DNA of 64,000 nucleotides, taken from Pukyongia sp963768085. Lineage in GTDB: Bacteria; Bacteroidota; Bacteroidia; Flavobacteriales; Flavobacteriaceae. The stretch's first letter is position 1, and every line of letters starts with the position of its first letter. Positions 34,840 to 43,365 of this stretch are shown in pieces. The DNA lies in the NCBI GenBank assembly GCA_963768085.1, contig CAVYGO010000005.1, positions 124,001-188,000 on the forward strand, written 5' to 3'. The notes beneath the pieces are model-generated. The model was given only the letters and a program-made list of their open reading frames with translations, had not been told where the DNA came from and made no database searches. The position numbers and the translations under genes were made by a program.

Positions 34840-35925
34840 ATGAGTAAGTCTGTAAAAAAATCGGGGGCATTGCATGAAATGAAGGGCGTTCCCCAACCCT
34901 CTTCAGTAAGTTCAATTGCAGCTGAAAAGGTAAAAAAAAGCAGGAAGAAATATATTTCCACTAAAAAATTACTTGATGGAATGCTGTCAGGGGATAAGAG
35001 CGCCCTCAGCCGGGCGATCACATTAATCGAAAGCACCAAACCCAAACACATACAACAAGCCAGGGAATTGCTGGAAGCCTGTCTTCCCTATGCCAATAAC
35101 TCACTTCGAATAGGCATTACCGGGGTTCCCGGGGTTGGTAAAAGTACGTTTATTGAAAGTTTTGGGAAACTATATACTGAAGAAGGGCATAAAGTTGCTG
35201 TGTTGGCCGTTGATCCAAGTAGTAATCTAAGCAAGGGTAGTATTCTAGGAGACAAAACAAGAATGGAGGAATTGGTAAAGAATGTAAATGCCTTTATTCG
35301 ACCGTCGGCAAGTGGAACTTCACTGGGTGGAGTAGCGAGAAAGACCCGGGAGGCCATTATTCTATGTGAGGCCGCCGGATTTGACATTATAATTATTGAA
35401 ACGGTTGGGGTTGGTCAAAGCGAGACTGTAGTTCATTCCATGACCGATTTCTTCTTATTGCTAAAACTTGCAGGTGCCGGGGACGAACTTCAGGGAATTA
35501 AGCGAGGGATCATGGAGATGGCAGACGCTATTGTAATCAACAAAGCTGATGGTGAAAATATTAAAGCTGCAAAACTGGCGAAAGCGGAATTCAACAGAGC
35601 GCTGCACCTTTATCCTGAAAAAGAAAGTGGATGGACACCCAAGGCATTTACCTGTAGTGCTTATACTCGAGAAGGGATCGATCAATTAAAAGAAGTGGTA
35701 CAGAAGTATATCGATCTCACGCAAAAAAATGGATATTTACAAAAGAAGCGGTTAGAGCAGAATAAATACTGGTTACTGGAAACCATCAATAACAGCTTGC
35801 AATCTAAATTTTATGATAGTCCGATTATTAAGGAAGCGTTGAAAGATCGTTTGATGGCACTGGAACGAAATGAAACTACACCGTTTGAAGCTGCCAGATA
35901 CTTATTGAATCTAAAAACTTCATGA
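34840..35925 (+). CDS. meaB: Methylmalonyl-CoA mutase-associated GTPase MeaB (ArgK family)
   Basis: A 361-residue G3E P-loop GTPase. Walker A is RIGITGVPGVGKSTFIESFG, the switch region contains VLAVDPSSNLSKGSILGDKT, then RPSASGTSLGGVARKTREAI, the Walker B-type strand FDIIIIETVGVGQSE and the guanine-specificity motif AIVINKADGEN. The N-terminal extension of about 40 residues is basic and low in complexity. MeaB protects and reloads adenosylcobalamin-dependent methylmalonyl-CoA mutase. The mutase genes are not in the window, but the adenosyltransferase at 25,041 supplies the cofactor. Confidence 0.93.
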   Translation: MSKSVKKSGALHEMKGVPQPSSVSSIAAEKVKKSRKKYISTKKLLDGMLSGDKSALSRAITLIESTKPKHIQQARELLEACLPYANNSLRIGITGVPGVGKSTFIESFGKLYTEEGHKVAVLAVDPSSNLSKGSILGDKTRMEELVKNVNAFIRPSASGTSLGGVARKTREAIILCEAAGFDIIIIETVGVGQSETVVHSMTDFFLLLKLAGAGDELQGIKRGIMEMADAIVINKADGENIKAAKLAKAEFNRALHLYPEKESGWTPKAFTCSAYTREGIDQLKEVVQKYIDLTQKNGYLQKKRLEQNKYWLLETINNSLQSKFYDSPIIKEALKDRLMALERNETTPFEAARYLLNLKTS

Positions 35926-35945
35926 ACTTCAACGCTTAAGTCATT

Positions 35946-37367
35946 TCAATCCAGGGATTTGTTACAATAAACAGAACGCCAATTGTTAGAATCTATTAAT
36001 GTAAATTGCTCCAGGATCTTTACCGGTATTTCTTTAGTCTCCTTATTCTTTACAAATAAATAAACCGGTTGATCAATCTCCAGTAGCGCCTTAACTTCTT
36101 TGGGTTTCAGATAGATCAACTCCACGTTTCCTTCACTATAGAATGTGCCTGAATAGGAAATATCTTTCCAATAATAGAAGGGATACTGCATAGACGAATG
36201 GTCTATATTCAAGGACTGTATCATATAAGCATCTGTTTTCATCAATCCCCGCCATTGATTAGAGGCCATCAAAACGATAAAAGCTAAAAAACTTAAAATA
36301 GGAAATGCGGCAGCTACGCTAACCACTTTTATCCCGTTCTTCCACCAATGAACCAGCAGCAGAGCCATAGGAACCGTACATGGCAGAACATACGTATGTA
36401 TCGCTGTGCCTGAAAGCGTAAAGAAAACAGGCGTCCAAAACAACCAGAAGATCAGGAATGATGCATAAGGATCACCGAGTACACTGTGTCTTCGTTTCCA
36501 TAATTTATAGATCAGAATTTGGATCCATGGAAGACAAAAAACCAGAAGCCATACCCAAATTATACCCCTGGGTTGCGTTTTAACAAATCCGTATCGATCA
36601 CCTGGCCATTCAGGTTGAAAATATCGTTTGTAATGCTCGCCCACGAAAAAGTAATCCAAGAAACCAGGACTTCTTTCTTCCATTATATAATACCAGGGAA
36701 CTGAAATCAGTAGAACTATCAATATTCCTAACAGCCAAGGTAATCGCTTAAATACCAAATTCCACCGATCGCGATCCAGCATACACCATAAAAAGATCGG
36801 GGGAGCTGTTAAGATGATTACAATGGGACCTTTAGCAAGCATTCCAATACCTATTCCAACAAAAAAGAGATTACCCCATAAACGGCTTGAATCTGCCTCC
36901 ATTCGTTTCCAAAAAGACCACATAACCAACGTAATTGATAAAAGTAGCGCGCTATCTGTAGACGTAACTCCTGCATGCAGCAGAAACTCGGGAGTAGTCA
37001 ATAATATAAATGCCAGCAGATATTTAGAATCTTCCTTACGAATTCTCCATTTGGTTAGCAGATAGATGAGAAATACGGCGATAAGGAAAGAAGGAAGACG
37101 AGACGCAAACTCATTAACTCCGAATATCTCAAAAGACGCTGCAGAGAGCCAGGTAGATAATGGTGGTTTGGCTAAAAACGGAACGCAGTAATCGAACTGC
37201 ATAACAACCCATTCTCCGGTTTCTTGCATTTTACGGGCCACTTCAGCATATCGGGCCTCGGTTTTATCCAATACTGGCATCAGGAACATTAGTAACAACC
37301 GAAACCCTAATACAAACAGCACAAACGCTTTGAAGAAAAATGGTAGTTTTAATTTACTTGGTTTCAT
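35946..37367 (-). CDS. ArnT-like family 39 glycosyltransferase (membrane)
   Basis: A 473-residue polytopic membrane protein with about 11 helices. The periplasmic catalytic motif is LDKTEARYAEVARKM (the D/E-x-R-Y-A-E motif), and FLAKPPLSTWLSAASFEIFG is the usual second motif. GT39 enzymes use polyprenyl-phosphate sugars to modify lipid A, proteins or other envelope glycans at the periplasmic face. It overlaps the upstream GT2 gene by 14 bases, which probably makes the polyprenyl-phosphate donor. It is convergent with meaB, 20 bases away. Substrate unknown. Confidence 0.88.
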   Translation of the reverse strand: MKPSKLKLPFFFKAFVLFVLGFRLLLMFLMPVLDKTEARYAEVARKMQETGEWVVMQFDYCVPFLAKPPLSTWLSAASFEIFGVNEFASRLPSFLIAVFLIYLLTKWRIRKEDSKYLLAFILLTTPEFLLHAGVTSTDSALLLSITLVMWSFWKRMEADSSRLWGNLFFVGIGIGMLAKGPIVIILTAPPIFLWCMLDRDRWNLVFKRLPWLLGILIVLLISVPWYYIMEERSPGFLDYFFVGEHYKRYFQPEWPGDRYGFVKTQPRGIIWVWLLVFCLPWIQILIYKLWKRRHSVLGDPYASFLIFWLFWTPVFFTLSGTAIHTYVLPCTVPMALLLVHWWKNGIKVVSVAAAFPILSFLAFIVLMASNQWRGLMKTDAYMIQSLNIDHSSMQYPFYYWKDISYSGTFYSEGNVELIYLKPKEVKALLEIDQPVYLFVKNKETKEIPVKILEQFTLIDSNNWRSVYCNKSLD

Positions 37368-38157
37368 ATTCCCTTTTTCCTTTTACCGGCAATAATGTGC
37401 TTTTTTTATATCGCTTCCTGATTTGATATATATCCTGCCAAAACTTTATAAAATACGTCCATTTTATTTTGGATACACCCGGGTCGTCCCAGAATCTCAA
37501 GGGTACTTCGAGCATTTTTGAAATCGCAGCTTCCCTGCCATAAAAATTGATTAGACGAAAGAAGATTTCCACATCAAATAGCCATCGGGACGTGAACGGT
37601 TCTTCAAATAACGGTATGGATACTTCTTTACTGAAAAGCTTACAACCACATTGTGTGTCGTACACCCTAAGGTTTAAAGTTTTTGATATGACAGTAGCAA
37701 CTATTCGGCTGGCGAAAAACCGAAATTTAGATCGTACGATATGAGAACCTAATAGTGCCATACGCGAAGCAAATACAAAACATAGTTTCTGAGAGCGAGT
37801 TAATTCTTGTAATAGTCGGGAAAACTCTGTTAAAGGAGTGGACAAATCCGCGTCCAGGAAACCAATATAGGAATGCGTAAATTTTGAATTGGCATATTGT
37901 ATACCCTTTCTAACTGATTCCGCTTTACCACTGTTGATTTTCTCATCTAATAGGCAGACCCTGTTCGGATATCTGATACTTATTTTCTGAAGTGTCCGAG
38001 CTGTCTCATCATTAGAACCATCATTTACAAAGCAAAGAAAAGCCTGGGGATTAGAATCAATAAAAGCAATATAATCGGATTGCAAAACGCTAATGCGTTT
38101 CGCTTCATTATAGCAAGGAATTACAATGCAGAATTGAGTTAAAGTTTCAGATGGCAT
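37354..38157 (-). CDS. Family 2 glycosyltransferase, dolichyl-phosphate beta-glucosyltransferase-like
   Basis: A 267-residue GT-A enzyme: FCIVIPCYNEAKRISVLQSD, CFVNDGSNDETARTL, KINSGKAESVRKGIQYANSK, the metal-binding YIGFLDADLSTPLTEFSRLL, the acceptor-side motif DTQCGCKLFSKEV and SRWLFDVEIFFRL. This set is the ALG5/dolichyl-phosphate glucosyltransferase subgroup, which attaches a sugar to polyprenyl phosphate at the cytoplasmic face. The coupled downstream GT39 would use the product. No C-terminal membrane helices are present. Confidence 0.87.
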   Translation of the reverse strand: MPSETLTQFCIVIPCYNEAKRISVLQSDYIAFIDSNPQAFLCFVNDGSNDETARTLQKISIRYPNRVCLLDEKINSGKAESVRKGIQYANSKFTHSYIGFLDADLSTPLTEFSRLLQELTRSQKLCFVFASRMALLGSHIVRSKFRFFASRIVATVISKTLNLRVYDTQCGCKLFSKEVSIPLFEEPFTSRWLFDVEIFFRLINFYGREAAISKMLEVPLRFWDDPGVSKIKWTYFIKFWQDIYQIRKRYKKSTLLPVKGKREYETK

Positions 38158-38330
38158 TATGGTTAATCGTTACCTCGAATTATCGTTTATCCGGGAATAC
38201 TTGTATAATTGTTCCATAGGTGTTCACTCATCATTTTTTCTACCCATTATATCACAGCATTATGGACTGCACGTAACACATTTTTATGTCACTAACGGCT
38301 TCGGCTAATCTACAAAAAATGCCTCGATTA

Positions 38331-39272
38331 CTAAGAAAAGTTCTTTTTGAACCAATTAACCTGTTCACGTAAGCCCTCTTCCAACCTGGTCTTAGGATGG
38401 TAATTAAGATATTTTCTAGCCTTATTTATATTTGCTCTGGTTCTCGATTGATCACCGGGACGAGCGGGTTTATGTTCTATATTGATCTTCTTTCCCAGTA
38501 TTTTTTCTATAGTGGCAATACCGGTAGCCGTACTATTTTCTACTTCAGTACCTAGATTAAACACCTCTCCATTGGTGCGCTCTTCTTTCCCGATCACACT
38601 TACGATACCATCTACAATATCCTGTATATACGTAAAGCTCCGAAGGTGTTTCTCGCTACCTTCATACAAGGGAAAAGCTTTATCGTTTAACCCGCAATCA
38701 ATCAATCGCGTATATAGTTTGTCTGGTCTCTCCCTGGGTCCGTATACGGAATAAAGTCGGAGCGATGTACTTTTTAACAAACCTCTTCGCTGATAGGCCA
38801 AAACCAATTGTTCGGCCGCCAATTTTGTAACCCCATACCAAGATGCGGGTAAGGGTGCTTCGTCCTCGGTCATAGTGGCATGTAAGCCATAAATGGACGA
38901 AGTTGCGATATTCACAAAGAATGGTTTAATATCCAGGGTTTCGATCGCATCCAGGAGTCTCTGGGTAGCCACAAAATTATTCTGAAGATAATCCTCGAAA
39001 GTAGAAGTGATCGCTATACCCGGTTGAGCCGAAAGATGAAACACATAGTCAATACCATCTTCGAATAACTGTGTAAGGTCATCCGTGCGCAAGTCCAATT
39101 TTCGAACCGGAATTCCTTTTTCAGAAAGTGATTTGGCGTTGAGCTCCTTTAATTTTATATCGTAATAGTCCGAGAAATTATCAATACCAATTACATCGTG
39201 ACCCATGTCTGAAAGGCGTTCAGAAGTGTGGGAACCAATAAATCCAGCCGCACCGGTAACTAGTATTCGCAT
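38331..39272 (-). CDS. NAD-dependent nucleotide-sugar epimerase (UDP-glucuronate 4-epimerase-like)
   Basis: A 313-residue extended SDR. NAD motif MRILVTGAAGFIGSHTSERL, GIDNFSDYYDIKLKEL (typical of UDP-GlcA 4-epimerases), VFHLSAQPGIAITSTFEDYL, the catalytic serine region VNIATSSIYGLH and the Y-x-x-x-K pair in PASWYGVTKLAAEQL. LRLYSVYGPRERPDK and RSFTYIQDIVDGIVSVI also fit. It is likely to make a uronic acid or related nucleotide sugar for the nearby glycosyltransferases. It has its own transcription unit: 173 bases separate it from the GT2 gene, and it is divergent from the next GT2. Confidence 0.88.
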   Translation of the reverse strand: MRILVTGAAGFIGSHTSERLSDMGHDVIGIDNFSDYYDIKLKELNAKSLSEKGIPVRKLDLRTDDLTQLFEDGIDYVFHLSAQPGIAITSTFEDYLQNNFVATQRLLDAIETLDIKPFFVNIATSSIYGLHATMTEDEAPLPASWYGVTKLAAEQLVLAYQRRGLLKSTSLRLYSVYGPRERPDKLYTRLIDCGLNDKAFPLYEGSEKHLRSFTYIQDIVDGIVSVIGKEERTNGEVFNLGTEVENSTATGIATIEKILGKKINIEHKPARPGDQSRTRANINKARKYLNYHPKTRLEEGLREQVNWFKKNFS

Positions 39273-39337
39273 TCAAGTGAATTGGAATACAAAGAAACAT
39301 CTTTTCCTTCATTCAGCCTTATTCTTTAAAAAAGAAA

Positions 39338-39345
39338 TACTTTTG
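39338..39345 (+). promoter_or_regulatory. -7 promoter box upstream of the GT2-LAB_N-GT39 operon
   Basis: TACTTTTG matches TAnnTTTG and lies 25 bases before the GT2 start codon at 39,371. Confidence 0.55.
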
Positions 39346-39370
39346 CACAAATCTTTTGAGCAACAATCTC

Positions 39371-40081
39371 ATGTACGAGTTTACCATTATTGTACCCGTA
39401 TACAACGAAGAAGAAAATCTGGAACGCGTTGAAAAGGAGTTATTAGCGTACACAAAAATAGCACATAGGAAAACGGCCATACTATTTGTAAATGACGGTT
39501 CTAAAGACGGGAGTCAACCCTTAATTGAAGCTATCTGTAACAGGAACGAGGCTTTTAGTTATATTTTGTTCAGGGAAAACCGAGGACTTAGCGCAGCGAT
39601 AAAAGCAGGCTTTGATCATGTTCAAACCGAATTATTGGGTTATATCGATTCCGACCTGCAGACAGCACCAGAAGATTTTAATCTTTTACTGGACCACATC
39701 AAAGAATACGACCTCGTTACCGGGGTGCGCGCAGATCGAAAAGATTCTTTCGTAAAGAACATGTCCTCCAAGATCGCTAATAGCATAAGACGGGCTTTTA
39801 CCCATGACGGGATGGACGATACAGGATGTCCTTTAAAAGTTATAAAAACCGAACAAGCAAAACGCATTCCAATGTTCAAGGGACTCCATCGTTTCCTCCC
39901 TGCTATGATTCTGCTCCAAAACGGAAAAATATTGCAGGTCCCTGTCCGACATTTCCCCCGAATTGCCGGTAAAGCCAAGTTTGGACTGTGGAACAGACTT
40001 CTTGGCCCGCTTATGGATTGCTTTGCCTACCTTTGGATGAAGAAAAAGTACATCAATTACGAGGTGAAGAAAAAAGGATGA
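39371..40081 (+). CDS. Family 2 glycosyltransferase, GtrB/ArnC/DPM1-like polyprenyl-phosphate sugar synthase
   Basis: A 236-residue GT-A enzyme from ATG 39,371: FTIIVPVYNEEENLERVEKE, ILFVNDGSKDGSQPLIEA, FRENRGLSAAIKAGFDHV, D-x-D motif LGYIDSDLQTAPEDFNLL and the conserved MDDTGCPLKVIKTEQAKRI and FKGLHRFLPAMI. These are shared by ArnC, GtrB and DPM1, which load a sugar onto polyprenyl phosphate at the cytoplasmic face. ArnC-type C-terminal membrane helices are absent, so it resembles the soluble DPM1 form. Its stop overlaps the LAB_N gene by four bases (ATGA). Confidence 0.9.
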   Translation: MYEFTIIVPVYNEEENLERVEKELLAYTKIAHRKTAILFVNDGSKDGSQPLIEAICNRNEAFSYILFRENRGLSAAIKAGFDHVQTELLGYIDSDLQTAPEDFNLLLDHIKEYDLVTGVRADRKDSFVKNMSSKIANSIRRAFTHDGMDDTGCPLKVIKTEQAKRIPMFKGLHRFLPAMILLQNGKILQVPVRHFPRIAGKAKFGLWNRLLGPLMDCFAYLWMKKKYINYEVKKKG

Positions 40082-40710
40082 GCGACCTGCTTATTTACAG
40101 TATTGGTTTTACAGCACAAATCTTATTTTCAGGAAGACTGCTCACTCAGTGGATCGTTTCTGAAAAAAAGAAAAGAGTGATTACCCCCTCACTTTTCTGG
40201 AAACTAAGCTTACTGGCATCATTTCTACTATTCGTTTATGGTTTTTTAAGAGACGATTTTGCCATAATGCTGGGCCAGTCTCTAACTTATTTTATATACA
40301 TCCGTAACTTACAGTTACAGGGTGAATGGCAGCGAGCACCTGTCTGGTTCAGGTGGTTCCTGCTAGTTTTTCCGGCGATCATTGTGATCTATTCATACAA
40401 TAATGGAGAATACGATCTGGACCAGTTCTTCAGCAAGGAGAACATTTCGCTTTGGCTACTGGTTCTTGGAATCTTTTCACAGCTGATCTTTACGTTTCGT
40501 TTTGTGTATCAGTGGATCTATTCCGAACGCACGAAAATTTCCCAGTTACCCGTTGGATTTTGGAGATTAAGTGTCCTCGGGGCTTCACTGATCCTTGTTT
40601 ACGCCATCTTCCGTAAGGATCCTGTACTTTTTGTGGGCCATATTGCCGGGCTTATCATTTATATTCGTAATATCTTTATCTGGAAAAAGCAATTCCGTGA
40701 AAGCAATTAA
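40078..40710 (+). CDS. Duplicated LAB_N-domain membrane protein, candidate lipid-linked sugar flippase
   Basis: A 210-residue membrane protein made of two tandem LAB_N domains (named for the N-terminal domain of some lipid-A-disaccharide synthases). Repeat 1: FTAQILFSGRLLTQWIVSEK, then FWKLSLLASFLLFVYGFLRD and YFIYIRNLQLQ. Repeat 2: GIFSQLIFTFRFVYQWIYSE, then FWRLSVLGASLILVYAIFRK and IIYIRNIFIWK. Each has about three membrane helices, giving 3+3 in all. As I recall, LAB_N belongs to the same clan as PQ-loop and SWEET transporters. It is four-base coupled to the GT2 gene before it and overlaps the GT39 gene after it, so I infer that it moves the GT2 product to the periplasm for GT39. Confidence 0.8.
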   Translation: MSDLLIYSIGFTAQILFSGRLLTQWIVSEKKKRVITPSLFWKLSLLASFLLFVYGFLRDDFAIMLGQSLTYFIYIRNLQLQGEWQRAPVWFRWFLLVFPAIIVIYSYNNGEYDLDQFFSKENISLWLLVLGIFSQLIFTFRFVYQWIYSERTKISQLPVGFWRLSVLGASLILVYAIFRKDPVLFVGHIAGLIIYIRNIFIWKKQFRESN

Positions 40711-42328
40711 AAACAATCACATACTGTTGCTTGTCATCGCATGCGTTGCAATTTTCTTTGTCAATCTGGATGCACTCTATGTGAACATCATGGAGGCGCG
40801 TAATTTTACCACCGCACGTGAAATGCTGGATGACGGAAATTGGCTGCTCACCACCCTGAATGGGGAACCCAGGTTTCAGAAACCTCCCTTACCCACATGG
40901 CTCACTGCCTTTTCAGGAGCAATTTTCGGACTTCAAAACATCGCCGCCCTTAGGATGCCGGCCGCCTTCATGGGCCTCATACTGGTTATTACGTCTTATT
41001 TTTTCGCATTAAAACTCACAAAAGAAAAGTCGTACGCTTTCATAGCTGCACTAACGCTGGCTACGTCTTTCTATGTGGTTTCTGCCAGCCGTGATGGTAA
41101 CTGGGATATTTTCACCCATGCATTTATGATGGTATGCATTTGGCAACTTTATCTTTTCTTTACTTCAGATGAAAAAAAATATCAGCATGCCCTTTTGGCT
41201 GCCATTTTCTTCGGCTTTTCTTTTATGAGTAAAGGTCCGGTATCATTATATGCCCTATTACTGCCCTTTCTAATTGCATTTGGCTTTGTATATAAGTATC
41301 ATAATTTTAAAAAAAGGCTGCTCCCATTATCCTTGTTTCTGGTAGTATCGGCGGTGATTTCCGGGTGGTGGCATTGGTATACGTATAATTTCGATCCGGA
41401 CACGGTAATGGAGATCACCAAACGAGAAACTTCCAACTGGACAGGATATAATGTCCGTCCATTTTATTATTACTGGAGCTTCTTTACTCAAAGTGGGGTA
41501 TGGACCATTTTTGCTTTTATCGGGCTGCTATATCCATATCTTAAAAACCGGGTATTCAATAAAAAAGCATATCGTTTTACCTTGCTCTGGACGCTAATTT
41601 CGCTTGTATTATTATCGATCATTCCTGAAAAGAAATCGCGTTACCTTTTACCTGTTCTTGTTCCACTAGCACTTAACACAGGTTTTTATATTGAGTATTT
41701 ATTTCGGCGGTTTTCAGACTTAAAAGACAAGAGAGAAACATGGCCGGTATATTTCAATTTTGGACTTATAGCCATGATTGGCCTTGCTTTTCCACTGGCA
41801 GGCTATTTTATTCTGAAAGATGAATTAGCAGGTAAGTGGATTTGGTTTATACTACTGTCACTTGTTCTTTTCGGCATAGGGTTGTTTATACTTCGGAATT
41901 TATTTAAGAAAAAAATAAGACCCATTTTCTACGGAACGGTGTGTTTTATCGCCGCAATTATGTGCTTTGGAATGCCCCTGGCAAAGTCGCTAACCGTTAA
42001 TCCAGGCTACAAAAGCCTTTCAGAATTAAATGATTGGCAGAAAAAATCGAAAGTTGAAGTGTACGAACTCACCAATTTCACGCCTGAGCTGATCTGGGCG
42101 TATGGCAAATCTATGCGAGTTCTCGCTCATGATGGCGATATAACCATTCCTGGCGAAGAAACATTCGCAGTTTTGGTAGCTAATGAAGATGAAAAGAGAT
42201 TTAAAAATACATTTGCTGAGTTTCAAATCGAAAAAGTAACTCGATACGATATGAATCCCAAAGCTGAAGGAGACCGTTCTCATAAGACGCGACTATATCG
42301 CGATCTATATTTGGTTAGTCGGCGTTAA
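40697..42328 (+). CDS. ArnT-like family 39 glycosyltransferase (membrane)
   Basis: A 543-residue polytopic membrane protein starting at GTG 40,697 within the end of the LAB_N gene (14-base overlap). Motifs: LYVNIMEARNFTTAREMLDD (GT39 acidic motif before the first periplasmic helix) and TLNGEPRFQKPPLPTWLTAF. Further on are FDPDTVMEITKRETSNWTGY and PEKKSRYLLPVLVPLALNTG (the conserved K-x-R-Y-L-x-P). The soluble C-terminal part of about 100 residues is larger than in the other GT39. As the last gene of the trio it is expected to use the polyprenyl-phosphate sugar on lipid A or another acceptor. Confidence 0.87.
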   Translation: MKAIKNNHILLLVIACVAIFFVNLDALYVNIMEARNFTTAREMLDDGNWLLTTLNGEPRFQKPPLPTWLTAFSGAIFGLQNIAALRMPAAFMGLILVITSYFFALKLTKEKSYAFIAALTLATSFYVVSASRDGNWDIFTHAFMMVCIWQLYLFFTSDEKKYQHALLAAIFFGFSFMSKGPVSLYALLLPFLIAFGFVYKYHNFKKRLLPLSLFLVVSAVISGWWHWYTYNFDPDTVMEITKRETSNWTGYNVRPFYYYWSFFTQSGVWTIFAFIGLLYPYLKNRVFNKKAYRFTLLWTLISLVLLSIIPEKKSRYLLPVLVPLALNTGFYIEYLFRRFSDLKDKRETWPVYFNFGLIAMIGLAFPLAGYFILKDELAGKWIWFILLSLVLFGIGLFILRNLFKKKIRPIFYGTVCFIAAIMCFGMPLAKSLTVNPGYKSLSELNDWQKKSKVEVYELTNFTPELIWAYGKSMRVLAHDGDITIPGEETFAVLVANEDEKRFKNTFAEFQIEKVTRYDMNPKAEGDRSHKTRLYRDLYLVSRR

Positions 42329-42884
42329 AACGTCGTTGAGCCAACCTTTGCAATATGTAGATTCCCCAGCCTATCAATCCCCCGAAAAACATCCCTGTTA
42401 TGGTATCTAAGGGATAATGAACTCCCAGATATATACGACTGTAAGCTACCACGAATGCCCAAAGTAAGAGTAAAAAAGGAAGGTATTTGTAGTACTTCCG
42501 AAGGACCAATCCTAAAAACACCGCTGCTGCCATAGAACTTGCAGCATGAGCAGAAAAGAATCCGAAACGGCCACAGCCTTCTGCAATAAATCGCATCTGA
42601 TGTTGCAGGGCTTCGACCCTGCAGGGCCTCGGGCGTTCGAAACCGTTTTTGAAAACATTCGCTAACTGATCGGTTGCCGTGATCATTAGGGTAGCAGCGA
42701 TCATAATGATTAATGTACCTTTCCAACCATAATGGCGGTATACCAGGTATAAAAGCAAGGCGTATAACGGAATCGAGGACCATTTTTCCGTAACAATTAA
42801 CCAGAAGCCATCCCAACGTTCTGCCCCAAGATTATTCAGGAATAGAAAGAGTTCTGTATCATATGTAAGCAGTGTATCAATCAT
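42315..42884 (-). CDS. PAP2-family phosphatase (LpxF/LpxE-like)
   Basis: A 189-residue membrane protein with five or six helices. The acid phosphatase signature is split as KNGFERPRPCR (K-x6-R-P), GFFSAHAASSMAAAVFLGL (P/S-S-x-H) and YSRIYLGVHYPLDTITGMF (S-R-x5-H-x3-D). Related enzymes remove lipid A 1- or 4'-phosphates or recycle undecaprenyl pyrophosphate. It is convergent with the GT39 gene (14-base overlap), which supports a shared role in lipid A or carrier-lipid metabolism. The start overlaps the small acidic protein gene by eight bases. Confidence 0.88.
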   Translation of the reverse strand: MIDTLLTYDTELFLFLNNLGAERWDGFWLIVTEKWSSIPLYALLLYLVYRHYGWKGTLIIMIAATLMITATDQLANVFKNGFERPRPCRVEALQHQMRFIAEGCGRFGFFSAHAASSMAAAVFLGLVLRKYYKYLPFLLLLWAFVVAYSRIYLGVHYPLDTITGMFFGGLIGWGIYILQRLAQRRFNAD

Positions 42885-43107
42885 TCCCGTAACGAGCTAC
42901 TTCCCTATCGTAAAACTTCGATGCCTCTTTGATATAATTTTCCGTTTCCGATTCCAATTCCTTCTGGTCATGCTGATCGAACTCTTCCAGCCATTCCACA
43001 TCGTCATTCGCCAGGTTGATCACAAACCGGGGAAATTCGGTATGGACAATAAAGATGGCGTCGGGATAGTCTGTATTATCGCCAAGTAGAAATTTAGGAA
43101 GTTCCAT
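42877..43107 (-). CDS. Small conserved acidic protein of unknown function
   Basis: A 76-residue soluble protein (MELPKFLLGDNTDYPDAIFI, then IHTEFPRFVINLANDDVEWL in part). It is acidic, with a helical C-terminus (ELESETENYIKEASKFYDRE). I recall very similar small proteins in other flavobacteria upstream of PAP2 genes, but no named domain. It overlaps the PAP2 start by eight bases, so the two are co-translated. Function unknown. Confidence 0.7.
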   Translation of the reverse strand: MELPKFLLGDNTDYPDAIFIVHTEFPRFVINLANDDVEWLEEFDQHDQKELESETENYIKEASKFYDREVARYGND

Positions 43108-43140
43108 AGTGTAATTTTCAGCTAAAATACAGGAAAATAA

Positions 43141-43163
43141 AAAAACCCGGACATGGCCCGGGA
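43141..43163 (-). terminator. Minus-strand terminator after the MATE gene region
   Basis: On the minus strand CCCGG...CCGGG forms a stem followed by seven T residues. It would stop minus-strand transcripts coming from 43,366. The 200 bases between (43,164-43,365) contain no gene I can support. Confidence 0.75.
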
Positions 43164-43365
43164 TCTTTCAACTAAACAAAAATAACTTTTCAACTAAAAT
43201 CACTGTACCGATATTCGATTGGAACATCCTCTTGGATGTATTGCTATCCGCAAGGAATAATGATGGCTCTAAACTACAAATCACGAAGAAAGTTTCAAAA
43301 TAACCTATATCGTGATTTATGAATATCATGTCCTGCTAAACAAAGAGCTCATATGGTTGGAACCG

